From contig JAEWPV010000016.1 in assembly GCA_023460535.1 (NCBI GenBank), positions 1 to 64,000 of the forward strand: a stretch of 64,000 bases of DNA, written 5' to 3'. This stretch comes from Bacillota bacterium (GTDB lineage: Bacteria > Bacillota > Clostridia > Oscillospirales > Ruminococcaceae). The notes beneath the pieces were generated by a model. The model worked only from the letters and a program-made list of their open reading frames with translations. It did not search any database and was not told the DNA's origin. Shown in pieces: positions 27,075 to 34,694 of this stretch; position 1 is the first letter of the stretch, and every line of letters begins with the position of its first letter. Both the position numbers and the translations under genes were made by a program.

Positions 27075-27455
27075 GTGCTCTGGCTATGGGTGTTTATGCT
27101 GGTTGTAAACCTGCTGTTATCGGTGTCGATGATGGGGTTTGGCAGGGCGTTTGTGAAAAGCCCGCCAAAACAGGTCAACGATTACTTTGGATACCGCACC
27201 GCGATGTCAACAAAGAACAAGGACACATGGAGCTTCGCCCACAGGTACTTTGGGCGGATATGGTTTGTACTCGGGATTATCACTACCGTAGCGGTTGCCG
27301 TGGTGTTTTTGATTTTGCTTGAAAAGAGCATCGATACCGTGGGCAAGGTGGGCGGTATTTGCGCAATGCTGCAATGCGCGCTTTTGGTTGCTCCCATCCT
27401 TCCCACAGAAATAGCCATGCGAAAAACATTTGACAGATGGGGTAACCACAAGTGA
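27075..27455 (+). CDS. SdpI-like membrane protein
   Basis: A 126-residue protein with three predicted helices and the SdpI signature between the first two: VNDYFGYRTAMSTKNKDTW and then SFAHRYFG. SdpI gives immunity to the SdpC killing peptide in Bacillus, but many SdpI-like proteins have no known toxin partner, and none is seen here. A GTG at 27066 is also in frame, but AAGGGG lies 8 nt before the GTG at 27075. Its position next to an ABC-CPBP group supports an envelope-protection role. Confidence 0.8.
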   Translation: MLWLWVFMLVVNLLLSVSMMGFGRAFVKSPPKQVNDYFGYRTAMSTKNKDTWSFAHRYFGRIWFVLGIITTVAVAVVFLILLEKSIDTVGKVGGICAMLQCALLVAPILPTEIAMRKTFDRWGNHK

Positions 27456-27507
27456 CAATGTAATATTATATAAAACACATTATCCACACAAGCAAACGAA
27501 GTAAAGA

Positions 27508-27541
27508 AGGGGCATCGGCACACATTCGTGTCAATGCCCCT
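27508..27541. terminator. Bidirectional terminator
   Basis: AGGGGCAT and ATGCCCCT, extended by GGCAC/GTGTC, form a hairpin between two convergent genes. Confidence 0.75.
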
Positions 27542-27601
27542 ATTTGTGTTGTTGTACAGCTATGCGTTTTGGCAAGTATATTGTGTTAAATGATCTAACG
27601 C

Positions 27602-28582
27602 TTAGCCTATTTCTGCATCAAAGCCCTTTTTAAGCGTTTCGAGCATCTCGATTGCCGCGATGGTATCGGCATAAGGGACAATGGGGCTTTCGGTTACGCC
27701 GTCGCGGATATAGTCACACACTGCGGCAAGCTGCCAGGAGTGGCCGCGGGGCATATCGTAGTCTATCGTAATCTCCTGGGTTAAGGTGTCGCCCAGGTAC
27801 AGCCGGAGATTGTTGGCAAAGTGCGGACGGGAGATCTCGATGCGCCCCTTGTCGCCCACCACGGTTAGTACCTCATGGCTGTTTACCACAATGCCGGTGC
27901 GCATGGTGGCAAGCAGACCGTCGGGGTATTTGACGGCAATCGCCGCGGTGGCGTCGGTGCCTTTACAAAAATCGGTGTGAAAGCCCGCATAGGCAATGGG
28001 GTTTGCGCCCGCGAGATAGGACGTAAGCTCCACGGTGTAGATTCCAAGGTCGTACAGCGAGCCGCCGCCCAACGCGGGATCTACCAACCGGTGACCGGCG
28101 TCGATATCACCCACCGCAAAGGTGAGCATCACGTCGATGAAATGCAGCTTACCGATACAGCCCTCGCCAATCCAGCGCTTGGCGGTGAGCATATTGGGCA
28201 CAAAGCGCGACCACATCGCCTCCATTAAGAACAGCTTTTGCTTCTTTGCGTAATCAAACAGCGCTACCGCCTGTTCCCTTGTCATAACCATGGGTTTCTC
28301 ACACAGCACATGCTTGCCGTTTTGCAGCGCGAGCATGCAGTTTTCGTAATGCATGGGGTGGGGTGTGGCAACGTAAACGGCATGGATGTCGGGGTCCTTG
28401 AGCATCTGCTCGTAGCTTTCGTATGCGCGCTTCACGCCGTTTTCCTGTGCAAACTCCTTTGCTTTTTGCTTGGAGCGTGACGCAACACCGTAAGCGCAAG
28501 CCCCTTCTACATAGGTGCAGACGGTGGTGAACTTTTGCGCAATTGCTCCGGTTGAGACGATACCGAAGTTTATTATGCTCAT
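27602..28582 (-). CDS. Gfo/Idh/MocA-family NAD(P)-dependent oxidoreductase
   Basis: A 326-residue sugar- or cyclitol-type dehydrogenase. The N-terminal Rossmann fold starts NFGIVSTGAIAQKF, and the family motif CEKPM is found near residue 94. The C-terminal alpha/beta domain includes GGGSLYDLGIYTVELT, with the typical Asp-x-Gly region. The substrate cannot be told from sequence. GGAGG precedes the ATG. It is a single gene with its own promoter at 28627-28655. Confidence 0.9.
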   Translation of the reverse strand: MSIINFGIVSTGAIAQKFTTVCTYVEGACAYGVASRSKQKAKEFAQENGVKRAYESYEQMLKDPDIHAVYVATPHPMHYENCMLALQNGKHVLCEKPMVMTREQAVALFDYAKKQKLFLMEAMWSRFVPNMLTAKRWIGEGCIGKLHFIDVMLTFAVGDIDAGHRLVDPALGGGSLYDLGIYTVELTSYLAGANPIAYAGFHTDFCKGTDATAAIAVKYPDGLLATMRTGIVVNSHEVLTVVGDKGRIEISRPHFANNLRLYLGDTLTQEITIDYDMPRGHSWQLAAVCDYIRDGVTESPIVPYADTIAAIEMLETLKKGFDAEIG

Positions 28583-28626
28583 GAAACGTCCTCCCGTTTT
28601 TGCCGTATTAGGGTACCGCTGCGGTT

Positions 28627-28655
28627 ATTATACCAGCAATCGCGCTGAAGAACAA
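28627..28655 (-). promoter_or_regulatory. Predicted sigma-A promoter of the oxidoreductase gene
   Basis: On the minus strand TTGTTC, a 17-bp spacer ending TGG (extended -10) and TATAAT. Confidence 0.7.
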
Positions 28656-28710
28656 CACGTTTTGAAACGATTGCAAAAGCCCCCACGCAATGGGTTACTA
28701 GCACGCCGAT

Positions 28711-29034
28711 TTAGGAATCGGCTGAAATACCCGGCAGGCAGGGCGTTACCGCTTTTTTGATCTTGCGCTTGGCATACGCGATATGGCGCGATACCGTCGA
28801 TTTATTCAAACCATACAGCCTTGCAAGTTGGGGGATATTTTCGCCATCAAGGTAGTAGCGCGTGAGCAGCTCGCGCTGGCGGGTGGTTAAGCGGGTGTTA
28901 ATGACGCGCAGCGTCTCTTTTTGCAGCCGCTTGTACTGCCCCGCGTTGGAGCCGGAACGTGCATCTTGGTAAGCTTGCAGGCAGGAATGTTGATAAAACG
29001 CGGGGTTATGGTCAAGAGAGAGCTTGCGACTCAT
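28711..29034 (-). CDS. Small sigma-70 region 4-like DNA-binding protein
   Basis: The 107-residue product has a C-terminal helix-turn-helix of the sigma region 4/LuxR kind (TTRQRELLTRYYLDG, then IPQLARLYGLNKSTVSRHI) ending in a basic helix AKRKIKKA. No region 2 is present, so it is more likely a phage-type activator or small regulator than a full sigma factor. AAAGGAGG lies 9 nt before the ATG. It overlaps the upstream gene by 23 bp and forms a two-gene operon with it. Confidence 0.7.
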   Translation of the reverse strand: MSRKLSLDHNPAFYQHSCLQAYQDARSGSNAGQYKRLQKETLRVINTRLTTRQRELLTRYYLDGENIPQLARLYGLNKSTVSRHIAYAKRKIKKAVTPCLPGISADS

Positions 29035-29305
29035 ATGGCAATGCCTCCTTTGCATGGTGTGGCATTACCGGACGTACGCCTCGCGTTTGCGTCGTATCGG
29101 GTTTTGCGTAATAGTTTACCAGGTGCAGCCCGGTTCGTTTGAGCTGCCCGTGCTCGTCGTACAGCACGGCGATGCGCTGCTCCAGCTGACGAAGCTGCTG
29201 TGCGGGGGCTGTTTTGTATAACAGCTTCAGCATGCGAATCTGTGCGCGGATGCCCCTGCATTGGCACAGATATTCCTCCCCAAGCTCCTGTAACGTTCGG
29301 TTCAT
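29012..29305 (-). CDS. Small helical protein of unknown function
   Basis: Not recognised. The 97 residues are mostly helical, with a leucine/glutamine-rich central part (LYKTAPAQQLRQLEQRIAVL) that could form a coiled coil, and a probably disordered C-terminus. It is the first gene of the leftward operon and overlaps the sigma-4-like gene. A GTG at 29311 is possible, but the ATG at 29305 is better placed after GGTAGGA. Position opposite an XRE-ImmA pair is typical of small phage or ICE switch regions. Confidence 0.55.
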   Translation of the reverse strand: MNRTLQELGEEYLCQCRGIRAQIRMLKLLYKTAPAQQLRQLEQRIAVLYDEHGQLKRTGLHLVNYYAKPDTTQTRGVRPVMPHHAKEALPYESQALS

Positions 29306-29345
29306 ATACACATCCTACCCTTTCCGGCCCTGTGACCGCAATAAA

Positions 29346-29357
29346 GAACATATGTTC
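29346..29357. promoter_or_regulatory. Palindrome GAACATATGTTC (LexA/DinR-like box)
   Basis: A perfect 12-bp palindrome with the GAAC-N4-GTTC core of the Gram-positive SOS box. The outer C/G of the consensus are A/T here. It lies just downstream of the leftward promoter. Confidence 0.45.
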
Positions 29358-29367
29358 TACAATTTTT

Positions 29368-29396
29368 AGGGTATCACACGTTTCGTGTAGTGTCAA
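29368..29396 (-). promoter_or_regulatory. Predicted promoter of the leftward two-gene operon
   Basis: On the minus strand TTGACA, a 17-bp spacer and TACCCT: a perfect -35 with a poor -10. The spacer holds the inverted repeat at 29375-29389. Confidence 0.55.
29375..29389. promoter_or_regulatory. Candidate XRE operator inside the promoter spacer
   Basis: ACACG-ttt-CGTGT is a perfect inverted repeat placed between the -35 and -10 boxes of the leftward promoter. A repressor bound here would block it. Confidence 0.55.
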
Positions 29397-29436
29397 GAAG
29401 ATACCGGATAATTTACAAATAATTGCGATAAGGCGG

Positions 29437-29465
29437 TTGATTTTTTTATAGGTGTATGTTATATT
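29437..29465 (+). promoter_or_regulatory. Predicted promoter of the XRE-ImmA pair
   Basis: TTGATT, a 17-bp spacer and TATATT, 20 bp before the XRE gene. Confidence 0.7.
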
Positions 29466-29485
29466 GTGTTGGAGGTGAAGAATAT

Positions 29486-29959
29486 ATGTTCGCTCAAAAA
29501 TTGCGTACATTACGCAAAGAGGCAGGATACACCCAAGCGCAGCTTGGCAGGCTGCTGGGTATCTCGTCAAGCGGGGTGGGGATGTATGAGCAGGGCAGGC
29601 GGGAGCCGGATGCCGCCATGCTGATGCGAATCTGCTCGGTGCTTTCGGTTAATGCCGACTACCTTTTGGGGGACGGCTGCTGCAGAGAGCTGCGGGAGCC
29701 AATACGGCTGGAGGACATTATCTCGGATATGCGGGAGGTTTTGCTGCGGCAAAAGGCACTAATGTTCCACGGCAAGCCGGTGGACGCCGAGGGTACGCAG
29801 CAGATTATAGACGCCCTGGAGCTGGGCGCACAGCGCGCGCGGGAGCTTGACGCAAAAGAGCACCGCGCAGCAGACGATACCCCTGCATGCCACGAAAGGA
29901 ATCTATCATCTCATGAACAGAATCATGGCACTTGTGCAATCACTGGTCAGCCGTTATGA
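29486..29959 (+). CDS. XRE-family repressor
   Basis: A 157-residue regulator. Its N-terminal helix-turn-helix is of the Cro/CI type (KLRTLRKEAGYTQAQLGRLL, then SSSGVGMYEQGRREP, NADYLLG). The C-terminal half is charged and lower in complexity, and may be the site of cleavage by the next gene product, as with ImmR/ImmA. GGAGGTGA lies 7 nt before the ATG at 29486. It faces the leftward two-gene operon, with the operator-like repeat between them. Confidence 0.88.
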   Translation: MFAQKLRTLRKEAGYTQAQLGRLLGISSSGVGMYEQGRREPDAAMLMRICSVLSVNADYLLGDGCCRELREPIRLEDIISDMREVLLRQKALMFHGKPVDAEGTQQIIDALELGAQRARELDAKEHRAADDTPACHERNLSSHEQNHGTCAITGQPL

Positions 29960-30356
29960 TACACGCGACCCGTTTGTATTGTGCGCGGAGCTTGCGGTTC
30001 ACCTCATCTTTGCCGACTTACCCGACACGGTACAGGGCTTTTACCAGAGGATTGGCGGGCACCGCTTTGTCTATTTAAACAACAAGCTACCCGAGCCAAC
30101 CGCGCGGGTGGTATGTGCGCATGAGCTTGCCCACGCCCTGCTGCACAGTGACTACAATGTTCTGGAGCTGCAGCGCGACACCTTCTTCTGCTGCCCCAAA
30201 TACGAGCGGGAGGCGGATTTGTTCTGCGCGTTTTTGCTTATTGACACGGAGGAGACAAAGCGCTGCTGTGCGGATGCGGCGTGCGCCGAGCAGATTGCAC
30301 GGCTATCCGGCGTGCCGGTAGCACTGGTAGAGCTGCGCTACGCGCAGAATTTTTAA
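29913..30356 (+). CDS. ImmA/IrrE-type zinc metallopeptidase
   Basis: The 147-residue protein has the zinc motif HELAH near residue 69, followed by a downstream acidic segment EREADLFCAFLL that supplies the third ligand, as in ImmA/IrrE peptidases. In known systems such enzymes cut their partner XRE repressor after a stress signal. The start is taken as the ATG at 29913, with AAAGGA upstream, and overlaps the repressor gene by 47 bp. A TTG at 29847 would add 22 residues. Confidence 0.85.
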   Translation: MNRIMALVQSLVSRYDTRDPFVLCAELAVHLIFADLPDTVQGFYQRIGGHRFVYLNNKLPEPTARVVCAHELAHALLHSDYNVLELQRDTFFCCPKYEREADLFCAFLLIDTEETKRCCADAACAEQIARLSGVPVALVELRYAQNF

Positions 30357-30363
30357 CGGCAAA

Positions 30364-30394
30364 AAGCCGGCTTGCTGGTAACGCAAGCCGGCTT
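30364..30394. terminator. Bidirectional terminator
   Basis: AAGCCGGCTTGC and GCAAGCCGGCTT form a perfect 12-bp stem between the peptidase gene and the convergent HEAT gene. Confidence 0.85.
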
Positions 30395-30416
30395 ATGGTT
30401 TTGTTGTGATGGCAGA

Positions 30417-30755
30417 CTATCTTCCGTTTGCGTTCAACGACGCGATGGCATTTTTGCAGGAGTCCTTCACGCGGCTGTCGGTATCGCGGTTCATCTGATG
30501 GCGCAGATGCTCGATGCCCGATTTTCTGCCCGAAAAGCCCAGAGATTGGGCGGAGGCGGCGCGCACGCTTGCATCGGGGTCGTGCAGCATGATAATCAGC
30601 TGGTTATAGGTGTCGTCATGCTTAATATACTGCATTGCCATTGCGGCACCTTCACGAATTTCCGGATCCTTGTTGCTGCAGTAGGACAGCACTTTGTCCA
30701 TCTTACCCTTTTGACCAGCTTCGATGATTCCTTGAACTTTTTTGTCGTTTGCCAT
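30417..30755 (-). CDS. HEAT-repeat protein
   Basis: A 112-residue all-helical protein made of about three HEAT-like units, for example DPEIREGAAMAMQYI and DPDASVRAASAQSLGF, each with the Asp-x-x-x-Arg pattern. HEAT repeats usually bind other proteins. No catalytic motif is seen. GAGGTG lies about 9 nt before the ATG at 30755. It stands alone and converges on the XRE-ImmA pair. Confidence 0.78.
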   Translation of the reverse strand: MANDKKVQGIIEAGQKGKMDKVLSYCSNKDPEIREGAAMAMQYIKHDDTYNQLIIMLHDPDASVRAASAQSLGFSGRKSGIEHLRHQMNRDTDSRVKDSCKNAIASLNANGR

Positions 30756-31107
30756 GCTTCTATGCACCTCACAGATTATATTGTAAAAGCGGCGTGTTTT
30801 TTGTATAAAATCATCGCTTTATTCCCTATTCATACTACTATGGCGAATGGTAAAAGTCAAGAAAACTAGCGTGTTGCGGGTTTGAATTTACATATGCGCT
30901 ATTTTTATATATAAAAATTGTGTAAATCGTGCATCGAAAATTGCTTGCCAAGCGGGGGGAAAGATACGGTTGTTCCCGCGGGTATCCTGCCGGGTGAAAG
31001 TCGGGAAAAAGCAATGCAAAACCGCATTGCATCTACCGGATAAAACCACGCTTGTACGCGCAAGATAATCGGGATTGACAACAACGGCGGTTTTTTCACG
31101 ATAACGG
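30756..31107. other. Intergenic region with unexplained secondary structure
   Basis: No gene is seen. It contains an AT-rich part (30756-30930), then GC-rich inverted segments (CCCGCGGG at 30976-30983; GCCGGGTGAAAGTCGGG at 30990-31006). A hairpin follows, GCAATGC-aaaacc-GCATTGC (31011-31030), with TTTTT after it on the minus strand. It matches no RNA family known to me. Confidence 0.4.
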
Positions 31108-31136
31108 TTTACGAGCGGGGCTTTGAATGTTATAAT
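31108..31136 (+). promoter_or_regulatory. Predicted sigma-A promoter of fba
   Basis: TTTACG, a 17-bp spacer and TATAAT, with the palindrome GTTATAATTATAAC spanning the -10 box. Confidence 0.75.
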
Positions 31137-31177
31137 TATAACAACAAGCTGCAAAAGCGATAAAAGGAGATAGAAAC

Positions 31178-32212
31178 ATGCCGGTAGTAAATTATAAAGA
31201 GTATCAGCAGATGTTAAAGGCGGCGTCGGACGGGCATTACGCCTACCCCGCGTTTAACGTAAGCAATTTCGAGACCGCAAACGCGGTGCTGAAGGGTCTA
31301 GCGGATTCTAAGAGCGACGGTATCATTCAGGTTTCCACAGGCGGCGGCGCGCACGCGTCGGGCCAGAACATCAAGGACAGCGCACTGGGCGCCATCAGCC
31401 TTGCAAACCATGTGCACAACGTGGCAAAGCATTACGACATCTATGTTGCGCTGCACACCGACCACTGCACCAAGGGCAAGATTGACAGCTTTATGATGCC
31501 CCTGATTGAGGAGACCGAGCGCCGCCGTGCACAGGGTTTGCCCAACCTGTTTAACAGCCACATGTTCGACGGCTCGGACATCACCCTGGAGGAGAACATG
31601 GAGGTTGCCAAGAAGCTGCTTGCCCGCTGCGCAAAGAACGAGATTGTGCTGGAGGTTGAGGCAGGCGTTGTAGGCGGCGAGGAGGACGGCGTAAGCCACG
31701 AGGGCGCCCCCCGCGAGAAGCTATACACCACCAGCGAAGATATGCTTTATGTTTATAGAGAGCTTAGCTCGATTGAGGGCGCAGCGTATATGTTTGCCGC
31801 AACGTTTGGCAACGTACACGGCGTGTACAAGCCCGGCAATGTGCAGCTAAACCCGAAGATTCTGCGCGACGGACAGGAAGCGCTGAAAAAAGAGATTGGC
31901 GAGGGCAACAAGTTCTGGTTCGTATTCCACGGCGGCTCGGGCTCGGGCAAGGATGAGATTGCCGAGACCCTGCAGTACGGCGTAGTGAAGATGAACATCG
32001 ACACCGACACCCAGTATGCCTTTACCCGCCCCGTTGTAGAGCATATGTTTAAAAACTACGACGGCGTGCTGAAGGTAGAGGGCGAGGTTGGAAACAAGAA
32101 GGCATACGACCCCCGCAGCTATCTTGCCGCCGCCGAAAAGGCGATGGCACAGCGCGTTATGGAGGCGTGTGACGACCTTCAGTCTACCGGCAAGACGTTG
32201 TTTAAAAAGTAA
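31178..32212 (+). CDS. fba: Class II fructose-bisphosphate aldolase
   Basis: Splits fructose 1,6-bisphosphate into dihydroxyacetone phosphate and glyceraldehyde 3-phosphate in glycolysis. Zinc-site and active-site motifs are clear: YVALHTDHC near residue 90 with the catalytic Asp and a zinc His, EVEAGVVGGEEDGV, the zinc His in FGNVHGVYKPG, FVFHGGSGSGKDEI, and NIDTDTQYAF. The 344 residues and the sequence style fit the class IIa group (E. coli FbaA/yeast). AAAGGAGAT precedes the ATG. A single gene with its own promoter. Confidence 0.95.
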   Translation: MPVVNYKEYQQMLKAASDGHYAYPAFNVSNFETANAVLKGLADSKSDGIIQVSTGGGAHASGQNIKDSALGAISLANHVHNVAKHYDIYVALHTDHCTKGKIDSFMMPLIEETERRRAQGLPNLFNSHMFDGSDITLEENMEVAKKLLARCAKNEIVLEVEAGVVGGEEDGVSHEGAPREKLYTTSEDMLYVYRELSSIEGAAYMFAATFGNVHGVYKPGNVQLNPKILRDGQEALKKEIGEGNKFWFVFHGGSGSGKDEIAETLQYGVVKMNIDTDTQYAFTRPVVEHMFKNYDGVLKVEGEVGNKKAYDPRSYLAAAEKAMAQRVMEACDDLQSTGKTLFKK

Positions 32213-32235
32213 GCAACCGAATCGGATTTATTTGC

Positions 32236-32270
32236 AAGAGGGACGCGGCGTGTGCTGTGTTCCTCTTTTT
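32236..32270 (+). terminator. Probable terminator of fba
   Basis: AAGAGG and CCTCTT close an imperfect hairpin followed by TTTT. Confidence 0.55.
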
Positions 32271-32283
32271 TGGGTTGTCCCCG

Positions 32284-32346
32284 CGTAGGGGCGGGCACAG
32301 AGGTGGCAGGGCGAAAAACCGCGGGCGATTGATAATCGCCCCTACG
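32284..32346. repeat. MITE-like palindromic element, copy 1
   Basis: A 63-bp element with perfect 10-bp terminal inverted repeats (CGTAGGGGCG and CGCCCCTACG) and an inner hairpin GGGCGATT-gata-ATCGCCC. It does not code. Such GTAGGGG elements recur between genes in related Clostridia (general knowledge). Confidence 0.7.
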
Positions 32347-32357
32347 AGAATGATTCA

Positions 32358-32457
32358 GCATAAAGGGCAGTTTTGGGGGTCGTTCGATTTTGCGTTGTGC
32401 AGACAAAACAAAACCTGCGTAGGGGGCGGCATCCCTGACGACCCCTATTTTAGCCCT
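32358..32457. repeat. MITE-like palindromic element, copy 2
   Basis: Outer arms related to AGGGC(..)TTTTGGGGGTCGT and ACGACCCCTATTTTAGCCCT enclose GTAGGGGGCGGCATCCCTGA. That inner string recurs at 34477 on the other side of the flagellin gene. Confidence 0.6.
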
Positions 32458-32504
32458 CAAAAATATTAATGTGACAAAGTTACAAAATCAGCCGCAAAAA
32501 ACGC

Positions 32505-32531
32505 TAAAGTTTTCCTCAATAATCACGATAT
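32505..32531 (+). promoter_or_regulatory. Sigma-28 (SigD) promoter of the flagellin gene
   Basis: TAAA, a 15-bp spacer and CACGATAT, one base away from the TAAA-N15-GCCGATAT consensus, 79 bp before the flagellin start. Confidence 0.85.
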
Positions 32532-32609
32532 ATGTTTTGTAAGCAAAGCGGGACGGAAGGATTCCTACCCGCCTTACGGAAAAAACAAAACTCAAGGAGG
32601 AAAATTTTT

Positions 32610-34307
32610 ATGCGTATTGGTAACAACATCAGCGCAATGAACACGCTGAACAGACTGAGCTTCAACAACTCCAGCGTTTCCAAATCACTCGAGAAGCTGT
32701 CTTCTGGCTCGGCCATCAACCGCGCTTCGGACGACGCCGCAGGTCTTGCAATCTCTGAGAAGATGAGAGCACAGATCGCGGGGCTTGAGCAGGCTAGCAA
32801 GAACGCCCAAGACGGCATCTCGCTGGTACAGACTGCTGAGGGCGCGCTCGACCAGACCCACACCGCACTCCGCCGTATGTACACCCTTGCCATGCAGGCT
32901 ACCAACGGCACCATCACAGCCGAGGATCGCCAGAAGATTCAGGACGAGATCGACGCCCGAGTAAACGAGATCGACCGTGTTGCGGACACCGCAAACTTCA
33001 ACGGCATTAAGCTGTTTGACGGTAGCCTTGCAGGCCCTGTAACCCCTGCGCAGCCGGCCACTGCAGCTGCCCTGCCCACCATTGATGGAGTAACCAACGG
33101 TTCGGATATCGCGGATGTTGACGCAGACGCAGTGACGATTGCTTACGATGCAGGCGCTACGGATGCACAGCGCAATGCCCTGAACACCGCGCTGCAGGCA
33201 AATGATATTACCGTTTCTGTCGCTGTTGACGGCTCTTTGTCAGCAGCATCGCTGACTGGATACACCATTACCGCTGCAGGCGGCGGTGTGGTCACTGGTG
33301 AATCCATTGTATCTGGAACTGCAAACCTAGAGATTCAGGATGCTGATGGCAACGTTGTTGCTACACTGTCTGTCACAGGCGGTGCTGATGCTGCTGCTGC
33401 TGCAGGCGCCGGAGACGTCGTAATCAGCTTTAATGCTGATGGTGTTCAGGCCGCTGCTGCAACCGAAGCGACCACTTCATCCTTCATCCCCGCCACGGCT
33501 CCCACGGCTCCTGCAGATGTTGTTGAGATTGAAACTGGTCTTGAGGTTACGATGGGCGCCGTTTCATTTGCCGAAGGGTCTACCATGGCGCAGCAGAACG
33601 CATTGCTTGAAGCAATGACAGGTGGCGGAATTACCTTTACCACCACTTCTACCGGCGCTGGTGCTGGCAATATTACCGGAATTGCAGCCAGCCTTGGAAC
33701 ATACTCCTTCTCAGAGATTGACCTTGCATCTACCGATGCTCAGACGCTCACCATTAGCGATGCAAACGGCAACGAGATCGGCTCGGTAAGCATTACTCTG
33801 AGTGAAGATGTAACTGCATTTACAACTGCTCTTGATGCAGGTGACTACACCGCCACAGCAGCAGCCTATACCGGAGGGACTCAGGCGCAGGCAGCTGGTC
33901 TGAAACTGCAGATTGGTGCTTCGTCTGACGGCGCTGACCAAATTAACGTTGAAGTTGCTGATATGCACGCGGCACAGCTGCTTGGCTTTGAAGATGGACA
34001 GACTACCCTTGACGTAAGCACCGCTGACAATGCTCATGCTGCTATCGACAACATCAATGCCGCCATCGAGCGTGTTTCTACCCAGCGTGCTGCCCTTGGT
34101 GCGGTTCAGAACCGTCTGGAGCAGACCATTGAGAACCTGACCACCACCGCAGAGAACATGAGCGCTGCCGAGAGCCGCATCCGCGACGTGGATATGGCAA
34201 AAGAGATGACCAACTTTACGAAGTTCAGCATCCTTTCTCAGGCTGCTCAGGCAATGCTTGCGCAGGCGAACGCACTGCCTCAGGGCGTGCTGCAGCTGCT
34301 CGGCTAA
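32610..34307 (+). CDS. fliC: Flagellin
   Basis: The filament protein. Conserved D0/D1 ends are complete: MRIGNNISAMNTLNRL with SGSAINRASDDAAGLAISEK at the N-terminus, and NRLEQTIENLTTTAEN with ESRIRDVDMAKEM and the end QGVLQLLG at the C-terminus. Between about residues 145 and 470 lies a large variable domain rich in Ala, Thr, Gly and Asp that would be surface-exposed; total length is 565 residues. AAGGAGG lies 9 nt before the ATG at 32610. No other flagellar gene is in the window, so this is an isolated flagellin locus. Phase or antigen variation is not visible here. Confidence 0.96.
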   Translation: MRIGNNISAMNTLNRLSFNNSSVSKSLEKLSSGSAINRASDDAAGLAISEKMRAQIAGLEQASKNAQDGISLVQTAEGALDQTHTALRRMYTLAMQATNGTITAEDRQKIQDEIDARVNEIDRVADTANFNGIKLFDGSLAGPVTPAQPATAAALPTIDGVTNGSDIADVDADAVTIAYDAGATDAQRNALNTALQANDITVSVAVDGSLSAASLTGYTITAAGGGVVTGESIVSGTANLEIQDADGNVVATLSVTGGADAAAAAGAGDVVISFNADGVQAAAATEATTSSFIPATAPTAPADVVEIETGLEVTMGAVSFAEGSTMAQQNALLEAMTGGGITFTTTSTGAGAGNITGIAASLGTYSFSEIDLASTDAQTLTISDANGNEIGSVSITLSEDVTAFTTALDAGDYTATAAAYTGGTQAQAAGLKLQIGASSDGADQINVEVADMHAAQLLGFEDGQTTLDVSTADNAHAAIDNINAAIERVSTQRAALGAVQNRLEQTIENLTTTAENMSAAESRIRDVDMAKEMTNFTKFSILSQAAQAMLAQANALPQGVLQLLG

Positions 34308-34360
34308 GACTAACCCTTCCGCTCAGTTTGTTAAAACACGCATAAGCGCATGACGCGTAC

Positions 34361-34400
34361 AAAACCCCACCCCCGCCATGATGGCGGGGGTGGGGTTTTT
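34361..34400 (+). terminator. Terminator of the flagellin gene
   Basis: AACCCCACCCCCGCCAT and ATGGCGGGGGTGGGGTT form a perfect 17-bp stem with a one-base loop, followed by a T-run. Confidence 0.92.
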
Positions 34401-34476
34401 GTGGGTTACATCGCCAACCCTACGGTTGGGACGATGGGAAAACCGCCTGTTTTTTGCGTGATATCAAAACCCCGCC

Positions 34477-34547
34477 GTAGGGGGCGGCATCCCTGACGCG
34501 CCGGAACCGGTGCAAACAAAACGGGATGTCGGGACGCCATCCCCTAC
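34477..34547. repeat. MITE-like palindromic element, copy 3
   Basis: A 71-bp element with ends GTAGGGG and CCCCTAC and inner GGCATCCC / GGGACGCC-like arms. It shares GTAGGGGGCGGCATCCCTGA with copy 2. A small hairpin AGCGAATC-tgc-GATTCGC follows at 34552-34571, and short direct repeats ending ATATCAAAACC flank the element at 34461 and 34599. Confidence 0.65.
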
Positions 34548-34634
34548 ACATAGCGAATCTGCGATTCGCATTCTGAAAACCTGCGGTTTTCTGCACAATA
34601 TCAAAACCTTGCCGTTGCGGTTGCGCGCCACGAC

Positions 34635-34677
34635 AAACCCCCGCCCCGTTTCGCATCGCGAAACGGGGCGGGGGTGT
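34635..34677 (-). terminator. Terminator of the PFOR gene
   Basis: ACCCCCGCCCCGTTTCGC and GCGAAACGGGGCGGGGGT pair over 18 bp. On the minus strand TTTG follows, only a short T-run. Confidence 0.75.
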
Positions 34678-34694
34678 TTAATCAGGTGTGCGGC

